Origin: Bacteroidales bacterium
Lineage (GTDB): Bacteria; Bacteroidota; Bacteroidia; Bacteroidales; UBA932
DNA: 8,068 bases
Reading direction: 5' to 3'
Assembly (NCBI GenBank): GCA_024401915.1
Contig: JAKSKA010000060.1
Coordinates: 1-8,068, forward strand
The position numbers and the translations under genes are program-made. Under the pieces are notes generated by a model that saw only the letters and a list, made by a program, of their open reading frames with translations, did not search any database and had not been told where the DNA came from. Position 1 is the stretch's first letter. Each line of letters opens with the position of its first letter. Positions 1 to 6,192 of this stretch are shown piece by piece.

Positions 1-97
1 GGGATGGAGCAACGCAGTTGCGGAATCGGTAGGCCGGGAGCGGCGGGGGTAGCGAGCAAAACGACAGTGTCGCGAGCGAGTCAGGGGGCAGAGCCCC
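1..97. repeat. Non-coding stretch with clustered short palindromes
   Basis: The region past the licD stop codon at the left edge holds three compact inverted repeats. They are GCAAC-gca-GTTGC at 9-21, CGACA-g-TGTCG at 62-72, and the strong GC stem at 83-99. The 6-mer gcgagc also occurs twice (52-57 and 72-77) on either side of the middle palindrome. No convincing protein is encoded: the only open frame, from 4 to 198 on the plus strand, runs antisense into licD and has low-complexity composition. The pattern resembles an intergenic palindromic repeat or an extended 3' end, but whether it recurs elsewhere in the genome cannot be seen from this window. The region is cut by the window edge, so its true extent is unknown. 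Confidence 0.35.
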
Positions 98-99
98 CT
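83..99 (-). terminator. GC-rich hairpin at the end of the glycosyltransferase-licD unit
   Basis: AGGGGGC-aga-GCCCCCT gives a 7-bp stem with a 3-nt loop. On the minus strand it begins inside the TAG stop codon of the LicD gene (98-100). Position and strength fit transcription termination or 3'-end protection of the minus-strand unit. The run after the stem on the minus strand is TGACTCGC and not a T tract, so it is not a textbook intrinsic terminator. A T4 run appears only about 20 nt further on (57-60 region). Confidence 0.4.
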
Positions 100-913
100 A
101 AAAAGGCCAGTTATCCTCCCTCCAGAAGGTGCCGGTGTGGTGAATCTGGCGCTGGGACTCGGGAGGGGGCGTCATATAGTCGCCATATTGCGTCGTGAGA
201 TAGGAATCGGCATCCGCGAAACCCTTGAGAAGGCAGCCCTCGAACTCCATATCGACAAGATTGTCGAAGAAAGCCTTCGGTATCGGATGGTTCAGATCAT
301 ACCTCTCGCACACATCCCACACGACCCCGCTCTTGTCAAAATCATACTGAAGGACGTAGTTCTCCAGCTTTGAGATCCAGTACTCACGCGAATGGAGATG
401 GGCGCTGACCAGCGGAATCAGGGGATTATGGAAATTGACCGGGAAGAAACCGCAGCCGCGCAGATACACCCTATGGGCAAAATGACTGGCCCTGCGGGCG
501 GAGCGCTCGCGCGCAACAGGATCCTCAGGGGTACCGTCAACAGGGAAAATATCCACGTTGACACCATAAGTATGTTCCTTGCCATCCTGCCCCACCACGA
601 CCGTCCTGAGATCGCTCACCTTCGCAAAGCCGACGTACAACTCGAGCCCATCGACACCTTCGCGATAAACGCAGCGATAAGGAGAATCACCACGCGAGCG
701 ATTATAGATTTCCACGAATCTCATAAAATCCGGACGCGGCATAAAGATATCGGCATCATCATCCCAGGGGATGAACCCGTGGTGGCGGACGGCGCCGAGA
801 AGCGTACCGTGGGAAAGACAATAACGGAGGCCCTCCTCCCTGCAGAATGCATCGATGTCCCTCAATATCTCGAGAAGGACCTTATGTGTCCGGCCTATCT
901 CGAGTTCAATCAT
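98..913 (-). CDS. LicD-family phosphotransferase (first copy)
   Basis: This 271-residue cytoplasmic protein belongs to the LicD (PF04991) nucleotidyltransferase-fold family. Members transfer phosphocholine or another phospho-substituent from a CDP- or similar donor onto surface glycans. The signature is near the N-terminus: GTLLGAVRHHG at 36-46, then the metal-binding acidic run WDDDAD at 50-55. NVDIFPVDG follows at 119-127 with further conserved acidic residues (D121, D126), and the C-terminal YGDYM at 243-247 is also typical of the family. Length is normal and no signal peptide is seen. The start ATG lies within the last codons of the upstream glycosyltransferase (8-nt overlap, ATGATTGA), so the two are probably translationally coupled and act on the same glycan. 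No licA/licB/licC-type choline uptake or activation genes are visible, so the group transferred is unknown. Family assignment is firm; substrate is not. Confidence 0.9.
   Translation of the reverse strand: MIELEIGRTHKVLLEILRDIDAFCREEGLRYCLSHGTLLGAVRHHGFIPWDDDADIFMPRPDFMRFVEIYNRSRGDSPYRCVYREGVDGLELYVGFAKVSDLRTVVVGQDGKEHTYGVNVDIFPVDGTPEDPVARERSARRASHFAHRVYLRGCGFFPVNFHNPLIPLVSAHLHSREYWISKLENYVLQYDFDKSGVVWDVCERYDLNHPIPKAFFDNLVDMEFEGCLLKGFADADSYLTTQYGDYMTPPPESQRQIHHTGTFWREDNWPF
756..790 (-). repeat. Left copy of a 35-nt inverted match between the two licD genes
   Basis: Read on the minus strand, this stretch matches 4579-4613 on the plus strand at 33 of 35 positions. It encodes the VRHHGFIPWDDD core of the LicD motif in both genes. 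Because the two genes face opposite ways, the copies form an inverted pair around the glycosyltransferase and lut genes. The similarity is probably mainly protein-driven, but shared synonymous choices (for example CACCAC) also point to relatedness of the copies. Confidence 0.6.
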
Positions 914-1832
914 TGCCGTGCTTGAGGATAAAGTCCCTGTATGAACCGGGGATAATGGTCGGAACGTCCCTGTAGGTCGTCTTCTGGAAAAAATAGTCAG
1001 GATCGATCATCGCATCATAGGAAGCCTTGTCATAAGGCTCGTTCCCACGGAGGCACCAGATGGAATGGAGCGGATCGTGGTCCATCTGAGGCATAGTGCT
1101 GAAAAGTTCCGCCGCACGGCTGTTCCCTTCCACAAGCGCCTTGAACATAAGCTGATGCTGGAAATAATCCGCCCTCTTGTCCTCCTTCATCCAGAAATCG
1201 ATTATCATCGCCCGCCAGCCGGCAAGAAGTTCAGAGCCTTTGCGCGCCCGTATGAAACAGTTCTGGATATAGCTGTAATAACCGCTTATCTTATGGCCCG
1301 AACGGTACACAAAGAAGTCCCTTTCCTGGATGAAGTCGGGGACCGGTCCCGTCAGGAAGCAGGTCGAATCGAGCCAGATGCCGCCGTGCTCATAAAGCAG
1401 CTCCACGCGGCAGATATCGGAGAAATGGGCATAATTGATCTTGCCCTCACGGAACTTGCGGACTATCTCGTCGGGAAGGGTGATGTAATCGAAAAGAGTG
1501 TCCATATCAACGACCACAAGCTTGCCGGGATGATATTTCCGGATGGACTCATAACAGGTCTTGATGAGTTCCGGAGCATTCTTCTCGCCCTGGAACCATA
1601 TCGCCCATATCTTCTCCTCCTCTCCGTCAGGCACTGACGGCACTGCCTTTTCGGCAGCCGCAAGGTAGTGGCGGGACACATAGCCGCCGACGTATCTGGA
1701 GAACACGGCGGAACGTATGGCACGGCGGCGCTCCGCAGAATACCACAACGGGTTGAGTACGTGGCCTTTCAGTATGAGCCGGGTCGAAAGCAGAAGTCTT
1801 TCGGGCTTGAGTTGCGATTTTGAGATGGTCAT
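906..1832 (-). CDS. Capsular polysaccharide synthesis-type glycosyltransferase
   Basis: This 308-residue protein resembles the capsular polysaccharide synthesis / glycosyltransferase-sugar family (PF05704, related to the DXD sugar-binding group PF04488). IWAIWFQGEKNAPELIKTC at 75-93 is the characteristic W-x-x-W-x-Q-G block. AHFSDICRVELLYEHGG at 135-151, followed by IWLDST (152-157), is the nucleotide-sugar and metal-binding block, with D139 and D155 as likely functional acids. A basic N-terminus (1-50) lacks a clear signal peptide, so a cytoplasmic or membrane-associated enzyme extending a surface polysaccharide is expected. It is first of a two-gene minus-strand unit with licD. The start at 1832 is favoured because it is the first ATG after the divergent spacer and is preceded by an A-rich stretch (TAAGA). 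Sugar specificity cannot be read from sequence. Confidence 0.85.
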   Translation of the reverse strand: MTISKSQLKPERLLLSTRLILKGHVLNPLWYSAERRRAIRSAVFSRYVGGYVSRHYLAAAEKAVPSVPDGEEEKIWAIWFQGEKNAPELIKTCYESIRKYHPGKLVVVDMDTLFDYITLPDEIVRKFREGKINYAHFSDICRVELLYEHGGIWLDSTCFLTGPVPDFIQERDFFVYRSGHKISGYYSYIQNCFIRARKGSELLAGWRAMIIDFWMKEDKRADYFQHQLMFKALVEGNSRAAELFSTMPQMDHDPLHSIWCLRGNEPYDKASYDAMIDPDYFFQKTTYRDVPTIIPGSYRDFILKHGND

Positions 1833-1848
1833 TCTTATGAGGTTTTAA

Positions 1849-1877
1849 CAAAAATACGCAAAAAATGCGTAATTTTG
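1849..1877. promoter_or_regulatory. Dyad-symmetric divergent promoter/operator
   Basis: Arms 1849-1860 and 1866-1877 pair at 11 of 12 positions around a 5-A centre; the only mismatch is A1854/A1872. The right arm contains TAATTTTG (1870-1877, plus) and the left arm contains TATTTTTG on the minus strand (1856-1849). Both match the Bacteroides primary-sigma -7 consensus TAnnTTTG. The boxes point outward, 17 nt before lutA and 16 nt before the glycosyltransferase. No good TTG at -33 is seen for either, and the predicted leaders would be very short (about 10 nt). The symmetry also suits binding by a dimeric regulator, which would then control both directions. The elements are seen directly; promoter and operator function are inferred. 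Confidence 0.55.
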
Positions 1878-1894
1878 AATAAAATTGAACAAAT

Positions 1895-2605
1895 ATGAAA
1901 GTAGCACTGTTCGTCCCCTGCTATGTCAGGGCAACCGCACCGGGCGTGATCGACGCATCGCTGAGGCTCCTGAAGAGTCTCGGCTGCGAAGTGGAGATAC
2001 CGGAGGGACAGACCTGCTGCGGGCAGCCGCAAGGCAATGCGGGATACGAGAAGGACGCGGAAAAGCTCTACGAACGCTTCGTGAGGCTGTTCAAGGACTA
2101 CGACGTGATAGTAAGCCCCTCCTCGAGCTGCGTCACATACGTCAGGGAACACTACGCAGACCGCCTCGACGGCAGAGTCTGGGAGATATGCGAATTCATC
2201 CACGACGTGCTGAAGCCCGATTCTCTGCCTGCTGTGTTCCCCCACAAGGTGTCGCTCCACAACTCCTGCCACGGAGTACGTCTTGCCCGCCTGAGCTCCG
2301 CATCGGAACTGAACGAGCCGTATTTCAACAAGCTGAAGGACCTGCTGTCCCTGGTGAAGGGCATCGAGGTGGTCGAGCCCGAACGTCCCGACGAATGCTG
2401 CGGCTTCGGAGGCCTCTTCTCCCTGGAGGAAAGTCCGCTTTCGATAAGGATGGGGCAGGACAAGGTCAAGCGCCACCTCGCCACCGGAGCGGAGTACATA
2501 ACCGCAGCCGACTCCTCCTGTCTGATGCACCAGGCGGGCATAATAGCCGCAGAGAAGCTGAAGCTGAAGACCATCCACATAATAGAAATACTCGCCTATG
2601 AATAA
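1895..2605 (+). CDS. lutA: L-lactate utilization complex subunit LutA (CCG-domain Fe-S protein)
   Basis: This 236-residue protein, normal length for LutA, has two cysteine-rich CCG (DUF224) repeats. The first uses C9, C41-C42-G43 (QTCCGQPQGNAG) and C79. The second uses C125 (HNSCH), C168-C169-G170 (ECCGFGG) and C209. Such repeats ligate an iron-sulfur cluster in LutA, GlpC and heterodisulfide reductase-like subunits. With LutB and LutC it forms the cytoplasmic complex that oxidises L-lactate to pyruvate in an NAD-independent reaction, as genetically established for B. subtilis lutABC. It is first in a four-gene operon. The start at 1895 is chosen because it begins the conserved beta strand MKVALFVPC; the overlapping frame starting at 1885 lacks the motifs. 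No Shine-Dalgarno is present, only an A/T-rich leader. Isoleucine is mostly encoded by ATA (10 of 14 by my count), odd for a GC-rich gene. A glycolate/glycerol-3-phosphate oxidase-type subunit is the alternative, made unlikely by lutB and lutC. Confidence 0.93.
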   Translation: MKVALFVPCYVRATAPGVIDASLRLLKSLGCEVEIPEGQTCCGQPQGNAGYEKDAEKLYERFVRLFKDYDVIVSPSSSCVTYVREHYADRLDGRVWEICEFIHDVLKPDSLPAVFPHKVSLHNSCHGVRLARLSSASELNEPYFNKLKDLLSLVKGIEVVEPERPDECCGFGGLFSLEESPLSIRMGQDKVKRHLATGAEYITAADSSCLMHQAGIIAAEKLKLKTIHIIEILAYE

Positions 2606-3935
2606 AGCAGCAACGAAGGCAGTTTCGGACATCAGGACCTCGGGCTGGCAGGACGAAACCCTGTGGATAGTCAGGAGCAAGAGGGACCGGGTCAGCAAGG
2701 AGATCCCCGAATGGGAAGCGCTCAGGGACGCCGCATCCGCCATCAAGTCATACAGCAACACCCATCTCCCGCTGCTGCTCGAGCAGTTCGAACAGCGTGC
2801 GACGGAGAACGGGGCCATAGTCCACTGGGCCGCAGACGCAGCCGAATACCGTGAGATCATAGGTTCCATCCTCCAGGAGAACAAGGTGAGGAAGTTCGTC
2901 AAGAGCAAGTCGATGCTCTCCGAAGAATGCGAACTGAGGCCCTATCTGGAGAGCCTCGGAATAGAGACGGTCGAGACGGACCTCGGCGAAAGGATCATCC
3001 AGCTTATGGAATCGCGTCCAAGCCACATCGTGCTCCCCGCAATCCACGTGAAACGCGAGCAGGTAGCGGAACTGTTCAATGCCGAGATGGCTGCACAGAT
3101 GGAGGAGGAAGCCCGCGCAGAGGGGCTTGAGAACGCAGCGGCGGCCGGCTCCGACCCCACCTTCCTGACCAGGGTGGCACGCCGCAACCTCAGGAAGAAG
3201 TTCCTGGAAGCGGACGCGGCGATGACAGGAGCCAACTTCGCGGTCGCATCCACCGGAGAGGTCGTGGTGTGCACGAATGAAGGCAACGCGGATATGGGCA
3301 CATCGTGCGCCCCGTTGCAGATAGCCGCATTCGGCATCGACAAGATAGTCCCGGACAGAAGGTCCCTCGGCGTCTTCACGCGCCTGCTGGCAAGAAGCGC
3401 CACAGGGCAGGCCGTCACGGCATACACCACCCACTACTCCGCTCCGAAGGAGGGGTCACGCTTCCACATCATCATCGTCGACAACGGCAGGAGCCGCATC
3501 CTCGCTGACGCGAAGCACCGCAAACTGCTCAACTGCCTGCGCTGCGGGTCCTGTATGAACACCTGCCCCGTCTTCAGGCGCATCGGCGGCTACGCATATT
3601 CCTACTTCATCCCCGGGCCGCTGGGCACGAATCTCGGAATGACGAAGGAGCCGGAAAGGTTCAAGGACAACCTGTCGCTGTGCTCACTCTGCCACTCGTG
3701 CAGCTTCGTGTGCCCCGCAAAGGTCGATCTCGCAGAGCAGATCTACGACTGGAGGCAGGACTACCACACATCCGCCGTCAAGAGATGCGTCTCCGGCGGA
3801 ATGAACACGATAATGAAACACCCGTCCCTGTTCGATGCAGCGCTGAAAGCCGGCAGGCCCGGAATGAAGGCGCTGAAAGCTATGGGCTTCAGCTGGGGCA
3901 AAGGACGGGAATTCCCTGACATAAAGAAGAAATGA
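2598..3935 (+). CDS. lutB: L-lactate utilization complex subunit LutB (LUD domain plus two 4Fe-4S clusters)
   Basis: This is a 445-residue iron-sulfur protein. Residues about 50-300 form the LUD (lactate utilization, DUF162) domain, including GANFAVASTGEVVVCTNEGN at 211-230, close to the family signature. A ferredoxin-like region follows: C313-x2-C316-x2-C319-x3-C323-P and C362-x2-C365-x2-C368-x3-C372-P. These eight cysteines are placed to hold two 4Fe-4S clusters for electron transfer during lactate oxidation. Residues 380-445 form a C-terminal tail ending in a basic KKK. The start overlaps the lutA stop by 8 nt (ATGAATAA), and the stop overlaps the lutC start by 4 nt (ATGA), indicating translational coupling and balanced subunit production. 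All expected cysteines are present and no frame disruption is seen. It acts in the cytoplasm, passing electrons to a carrier not encoded here. Confidence 0.94.
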   Translation: MNKAATKAVSDIRTSGWQDETLWIVRSKRDRVSKEIPEWEALRDAASAIKSYSNTHLPLLLEQFEQRATENGAIVHWAADAAEYREIIGSILQENKVRKFVKSKSMLSEECELRPYLESLGIETVETDLGERIIQLMESRPSHIVLPAIHVKREQVAELFNAEMAAQMEEEARAEGLENAAAAGSDPTFLTRVARRNLRKKFLEADAAMTGANFAVASTGEVVVCTNEGNADMGTSCAPLQIAAFGIDKIVPDRRSLGVFTRLLARSATGQAVTAYTTHYSAPKEGSRFHIIIVDNGRSRILADAKHRKLLNCLRCGSCMNTCPVFRRIGGYAYSYFIPGPLGTNLGMTKEPERFKDNLSLCSLCHSCSFVCPAKVDLAEQIYDWRQDYHTSAVKRCVSGGMNTIMKHPSLFDAALKAGRPGMKALKAMGFSWGKGREFPDIKKK

Positions 3936-4408
3936 ACAGCAAGGAAAAGATATTGAGCGCTTTGAAAGCAAGCGGAGCAGAAGAGATGCCGATGCCGGAC
4001 CTTTCCGGACTAGAGGCATCGGCCATCAAGTTCCCGGAGCCCTTCGAGGCATTCCGCAAGGCCGTCGAGGCCGCAGGCGGCAGGGTCAGCGGCGCTATGC
4101 CGGACGACGGCGCGGACAGTTTCACCGTGGACGGGCAGTTCGGCGTGGCCGAGAACGGAGCGGTATGGATAAGCGGCAGCAGCGTCGAGAGCAGGCGCGA
4201 GCTCTTCATCCACGAGAGGCTGGTCATCCTGCTGGACAAGGAGGCCATCGTGAACAATATGCACGAGGCATACGCCAGAACCGGCGAGACGCCCGACGGA
4301 TACGGCATCTTCATCAGCGGGCCGTCCAAGACGGCGGACATCGAGCAGGCACTGGTATTCGGGGCGCACGGTCCCCGCGAAGTCAGAATAGTAGTAAAAG
4401 ACATATAG
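3932..4408 (+). CDS. lutC: L-lactate utilization complex subunit LutC (short LUD-domain protein)
   Basis: This 158-residue protein consists essentially of the C-terminal half of the LUD (DUF162) fold. Visible conserved parts are GVAENGAVWISGSS (71-84), RLVILLD (96-102), ISGPSKTADIEQ (128-139) and GAHGP (144-148). The SGPSKTADIE segment is the strongest signature of the LutC/YkgG family. B. subtilis LutC is about 240 residues, so this form is markedly shorter at the N-terminus; compact versions occur in Bacteroidetes, so it need not be defective. The start overlaps the lutB stop (ATGA). The frame upstream contains the lutB coding sequence rather than a missing N-terminus, so the short start is well supported. 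Its role is the third subunit of the cytoplasmic lactate oxidation complex; its individual function is not established. Confidence 0.9.
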   Translation: MNSKEKILSALKASGAEEMPMPDLSGLEASAIKFPEPFEAFRKAVEAAGGRVSGAMPDDGADSFTVDGQFGVAENGAVWISGSSVESRRELFIHERLVILLDKEAIVNNMHEAYARTGETPDGYGIFISGPSKTADIEQALVFGAHGPREVRIVVKDI

Positions 4409-4410
4409 TA

Positions 4411-5226
4411 ATGTTGACACAGGAACAGCATCTCGCACTGCGAGAGAAATACAATCCCGACGGCTCGCCCCGCAGGGAACTTCAGATGAGGCTGCTGGAC
4501 ACGCTTCTCTGGTTCGACGGGTTCTGCAAGGAGCACGGAATCAAGTACTGGCTCTCGTCAGGCACCTGCCTCGGAGCTGTCCGCCACCACGGATTCATCC
4601 CCTGGGACGATGACGTGGACGTGGATATGATGCAGGAAGACTTCGAGAAACTCGTCGCCTGCTTCAAGGAGAACGAGGACTACGCCCTCCAGACCCCGGA
4701 AAACGACTTCTTCTACCTCCAGGGCTTCGCGAAGTTCAGGGACAAGCATTCCTTAGTGGCCGAACACGGAGAGGAGGACGAAAGATACAAGTACCGCGGC
4801 CTCTATATCGACATCTTCACGATGGGCCACAACCGCCTGCCGTATTTCATCTACCAGCGCGTCAAGCAGCACACCTGCTGGATCACCGCCCTGTCCATCA
4901 AGCGCAAATTCACGTCATTCGACCGCGCGCTCTATTCCCTGCTCAAGAAGATCCATTTCAAATTCATCAACCTCTGCTGGAAAAAGGACAACGAAAAGAA
5001 AGGCGATACCCTGCGCTACAGCGCCGGCAACTGCTTCTATAAATTCGTGTTCAAGGCAGTAAACGTGGCGGAGACGGTGGATATGGACTTCGAAGGCCAT
5101 CAGCTGCCGGTTCCCAAGGGTTGGGACGGATACCTCAGCGATATGTTCGGAGACTATATGAAGGTCCCCGACGAGAGCGAGAGGGAGGCTCCCGGCCACT
5201 TCATTGACTGGAAACTGCTGGACTAA
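4411..5226 (+). CDS. LicD-family phosphotransferase (second copy, at the end of the lut operon)
   Basis: This 271-residue LicD (PF04991) protein has the same length as the copy at 98-913. Motifs: GTCLGAVRHHG at 51-61, WDDDVDVDM at 65-73, LYIDIF at 131-136, and the C-terminal FGDYMKVP at 246-253. These give the nucleotidyltransferase-fold acidic cluster expected for transfer of phosphocholine or a related phospho-group to a surface glycan. The ATG at 4411 is chosen because it begins 2 nt after the lutC stop and just before the conserved helix; an in-frame start at 4165 would run through lutC in another frame and adds no family-like sequence. A stretch rich in Lys, Phe and Trp (about 145-190) between the motifs differs from the first copy, suggesting a different acceptor. 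Placement directly after lutC means it is probably co-transcribed with lactate genes, an unusual partnership. Substrate unknown. Confidence 0.9.
   Translation: MLTQEQHLALREKYNPDGSPRRELQMRLLDTLLWFDGFCKEHGIKYWLSSGTCLGAVRHHGFIPWDDDVDVDMMQEDFEKLVACFKENEDYALQTPENDFFYLQGFAKFRDKHSLVAEHGEEDERYKYRGLYIDIFTMGHNRLPYFIYQRVKQHTCWITALSIKRKFTSFDRALYSLLKKIHFKFINLCWKKDNEKKGDTLRYSAGNCFYKFVFKAVNVAETVDMDFEGHQLPVPKGWDGYLSDMFGDYMKVPDESEREAPGHFIDWKLLD
4579..4613 (+). repeat. Right copy of the 35-nt inverted licD match
   Basis: This is the partner of 756-790 on the opposite strand, with two mismatches, both third-codon-position changes (G/A and T/C). It lies over the LicD signature of the second copy. The longest exact runs are 14 nt each, short for efficient homologous recombination. 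Confidence 0.6.
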
Positions 5227-5265
5227 CTGCCGTATTCACGGGGTCCGGAAGCGTCTGTGGACGTA
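5227..5265. other. Convergent intergenic spacer
   Basis: Only 39 nt separate the stop of the plus-strand licD from the stop of the minus-strand acyltransferase. I see only a weak possible stem (GTCC at 5243-5246 with GGAC at 5259-5262) and no T tract on either strand. No convincing bidirectional terminator is present, so transcripts may overlap at their 3' ends. Confidence 0.4.
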
Positions 5266-6192
5266 TCAGGGAATCAGATTATATGAACGGCGGTGGCTCC
5301 AGAGATAGTTCTCCGGCTGCTCACGGATATCCGCCTCGAGAAGCTCATAGTATTTGAGCATTATATCCTCGACGCTCATCTTGGACGCATCCTCGCAGAT
5401 GGGGACGTATTCCAGGCTGTAGTGGCCCCTGGACTCGATGCGCATACGCTGATAGATGACCGCCATACCGAATTTATGGGCAAGGGCGGCACCTCCTGAC
5501 ATCGTCTCCACACGCCTGTTGAGGAAATTGACCCTGATATAGTCAGGAGCATCGAAGTACGGGCGCTGGTCCGTGTTCATATTGTATATCTTCTTCTCGC
5601 CCCGATGGGTGAAGGCATAGCGTATCACCTGCTTCGACTCGAGGTAACCTTCGAAATGCTCCTTGTCGCGCAGTGGTGCGAAACGTACGTCCCTCATTAT
5701 CTCATCCCACATCTTGCTCGACAGTTCGCGATAGACAACGCAGACGTTCTCCTCGCGCCAGGGACCCGGCCTGTCCGTATAATTGTAGTAATACAGGCCG
5801 CCGAGGAGCTCCCAGTTACCGCAGTGGCTGTAGAGCGACACGATGCCCGGGCTCTTCTCGAAGATGTCGTTGACGAACTCCGGATTCTTGAACTCCACGA
5901 TATGCGCCTTGCGCAGACGCTCCGGATTGGTGCAGGCACCGAACCACACGGCCTCGACGATGAGGTCGGCGAAATGGCGGTAGAAAGCCTTTCTGAGAGC
6001 TATCAGCTCGGGATATGTCTTCTCGGGGAAGCTCCTGGCAAGATTCACCACCACGTCATCACGCCTGTAACCTATACAGTCGCCGATGAGCCAGGCAAGA
6101 AAACGCGCATTGGCATAGTGGACTTTCAGCGGCAGATGGCCGAAAAGGGAAAGCAGGGCTTTTAATATGTATTTTCCAATATTTTTCATCAT
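5266..6192 (-). CDS. LpxL/HtrB-like lysophospholipid (lipid A) acyltransferase
   Basis: This 308-residue protein belongs to the LpxL/LpxM/HtrB family (PF03279, COG1560). Such inner-membrane enzymes use acyl-ACP to add a secondary acyl chain to lipid A precursors; in Bacteroidota some members may acylate other lipids. A hydrophobic N-terminus (about 7-41, with one likely membrane anchor) is followed by GYRRDDVVVNLARSFPEK (41-58), typical of the family. The catalytic HX4(D/E) motif is HCGNWE, H123 to E128. NTDQRP (206-211) and the ending YLWSHRRSY (296-304) are also conserved. Length is normal. The ATG at 6192 shares one base with the upstream gene's stop (TGATG), implying translational coupling; a second ATG immediately follows (6189) and could be used instead. 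Exact acceptor lipid cannot be deduced. Confidence 0.88.
   Translation of the reverse strand: MMKNIGKYILKALLSLFGHLPLKVHYANARFLAWLIGDCIGYRRDDVVVNLARSFPEKTYPELIALRKAFYRHFADLIVEAVWFGACTNPERLRKAHIVEFKNPEFVNDIFEKSPGIVSLYSHCGNWELLGGLYYYNYTDRPGPWREENVCVVYRELSSKMWDEIMRDVRFAPLRDKEHFEGYLESKQVIRYAFTHRGEKKIYNMNTDQRPYFDAPDYIRVNFLNRRVETMSGGAALAHKFGMAVIYQRMRIESRGHYSLEYVPICEDASKMSVEDIMLKYYELLEADIREQPENYLWSHRRSYNLIP

Noticed and set aside
4..198. Small plus-strand frame of 64 residues at the left edge
   Set aside because: It crosses the GC hairpin and runs antisense into the licD 3' end; its composition is low-complexity and no initiation signal is seen.
392..925. 177-residue plus-strand open frame opposite the first licD gene
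   Set aside because: It is antisense to a gene with firm family motifs, with no plausible start region or domain.
1849..1877. Reading the spacer palindrome as an intrinsic terminator
   Set aside because: Both flanking genes start here and diverge, so no transcript would need to end at this point. The stem is AT-rich with -7 elements in its arms, which fits promoter or operator function better.
1835..2908. 357-residue open frame on the minus strand opposite lutA and lutB
   Set aside because: It lies antisense to two genes with clear family motifs, and has compositional bias but no recognisable domain. It is a by-product of the GC-rich codon pattern of the real genes.
4165..4410. N-terminal extension of the second licD gene to an upstream in-frame ATG
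   Set aside because: The extension overlaps lutC in another frame, is rich in Arg/Gln/His, and has no LicD similarity. The ATG at 4411 sits 2 nt after the lutC stop and precedes the conserved part.
5227..5265. Bidirectional terminator between the convergent genes
   Set aside because: Only a 4-bp stem with a 12-nt loop can be drawn and no T tract is present on either strand.
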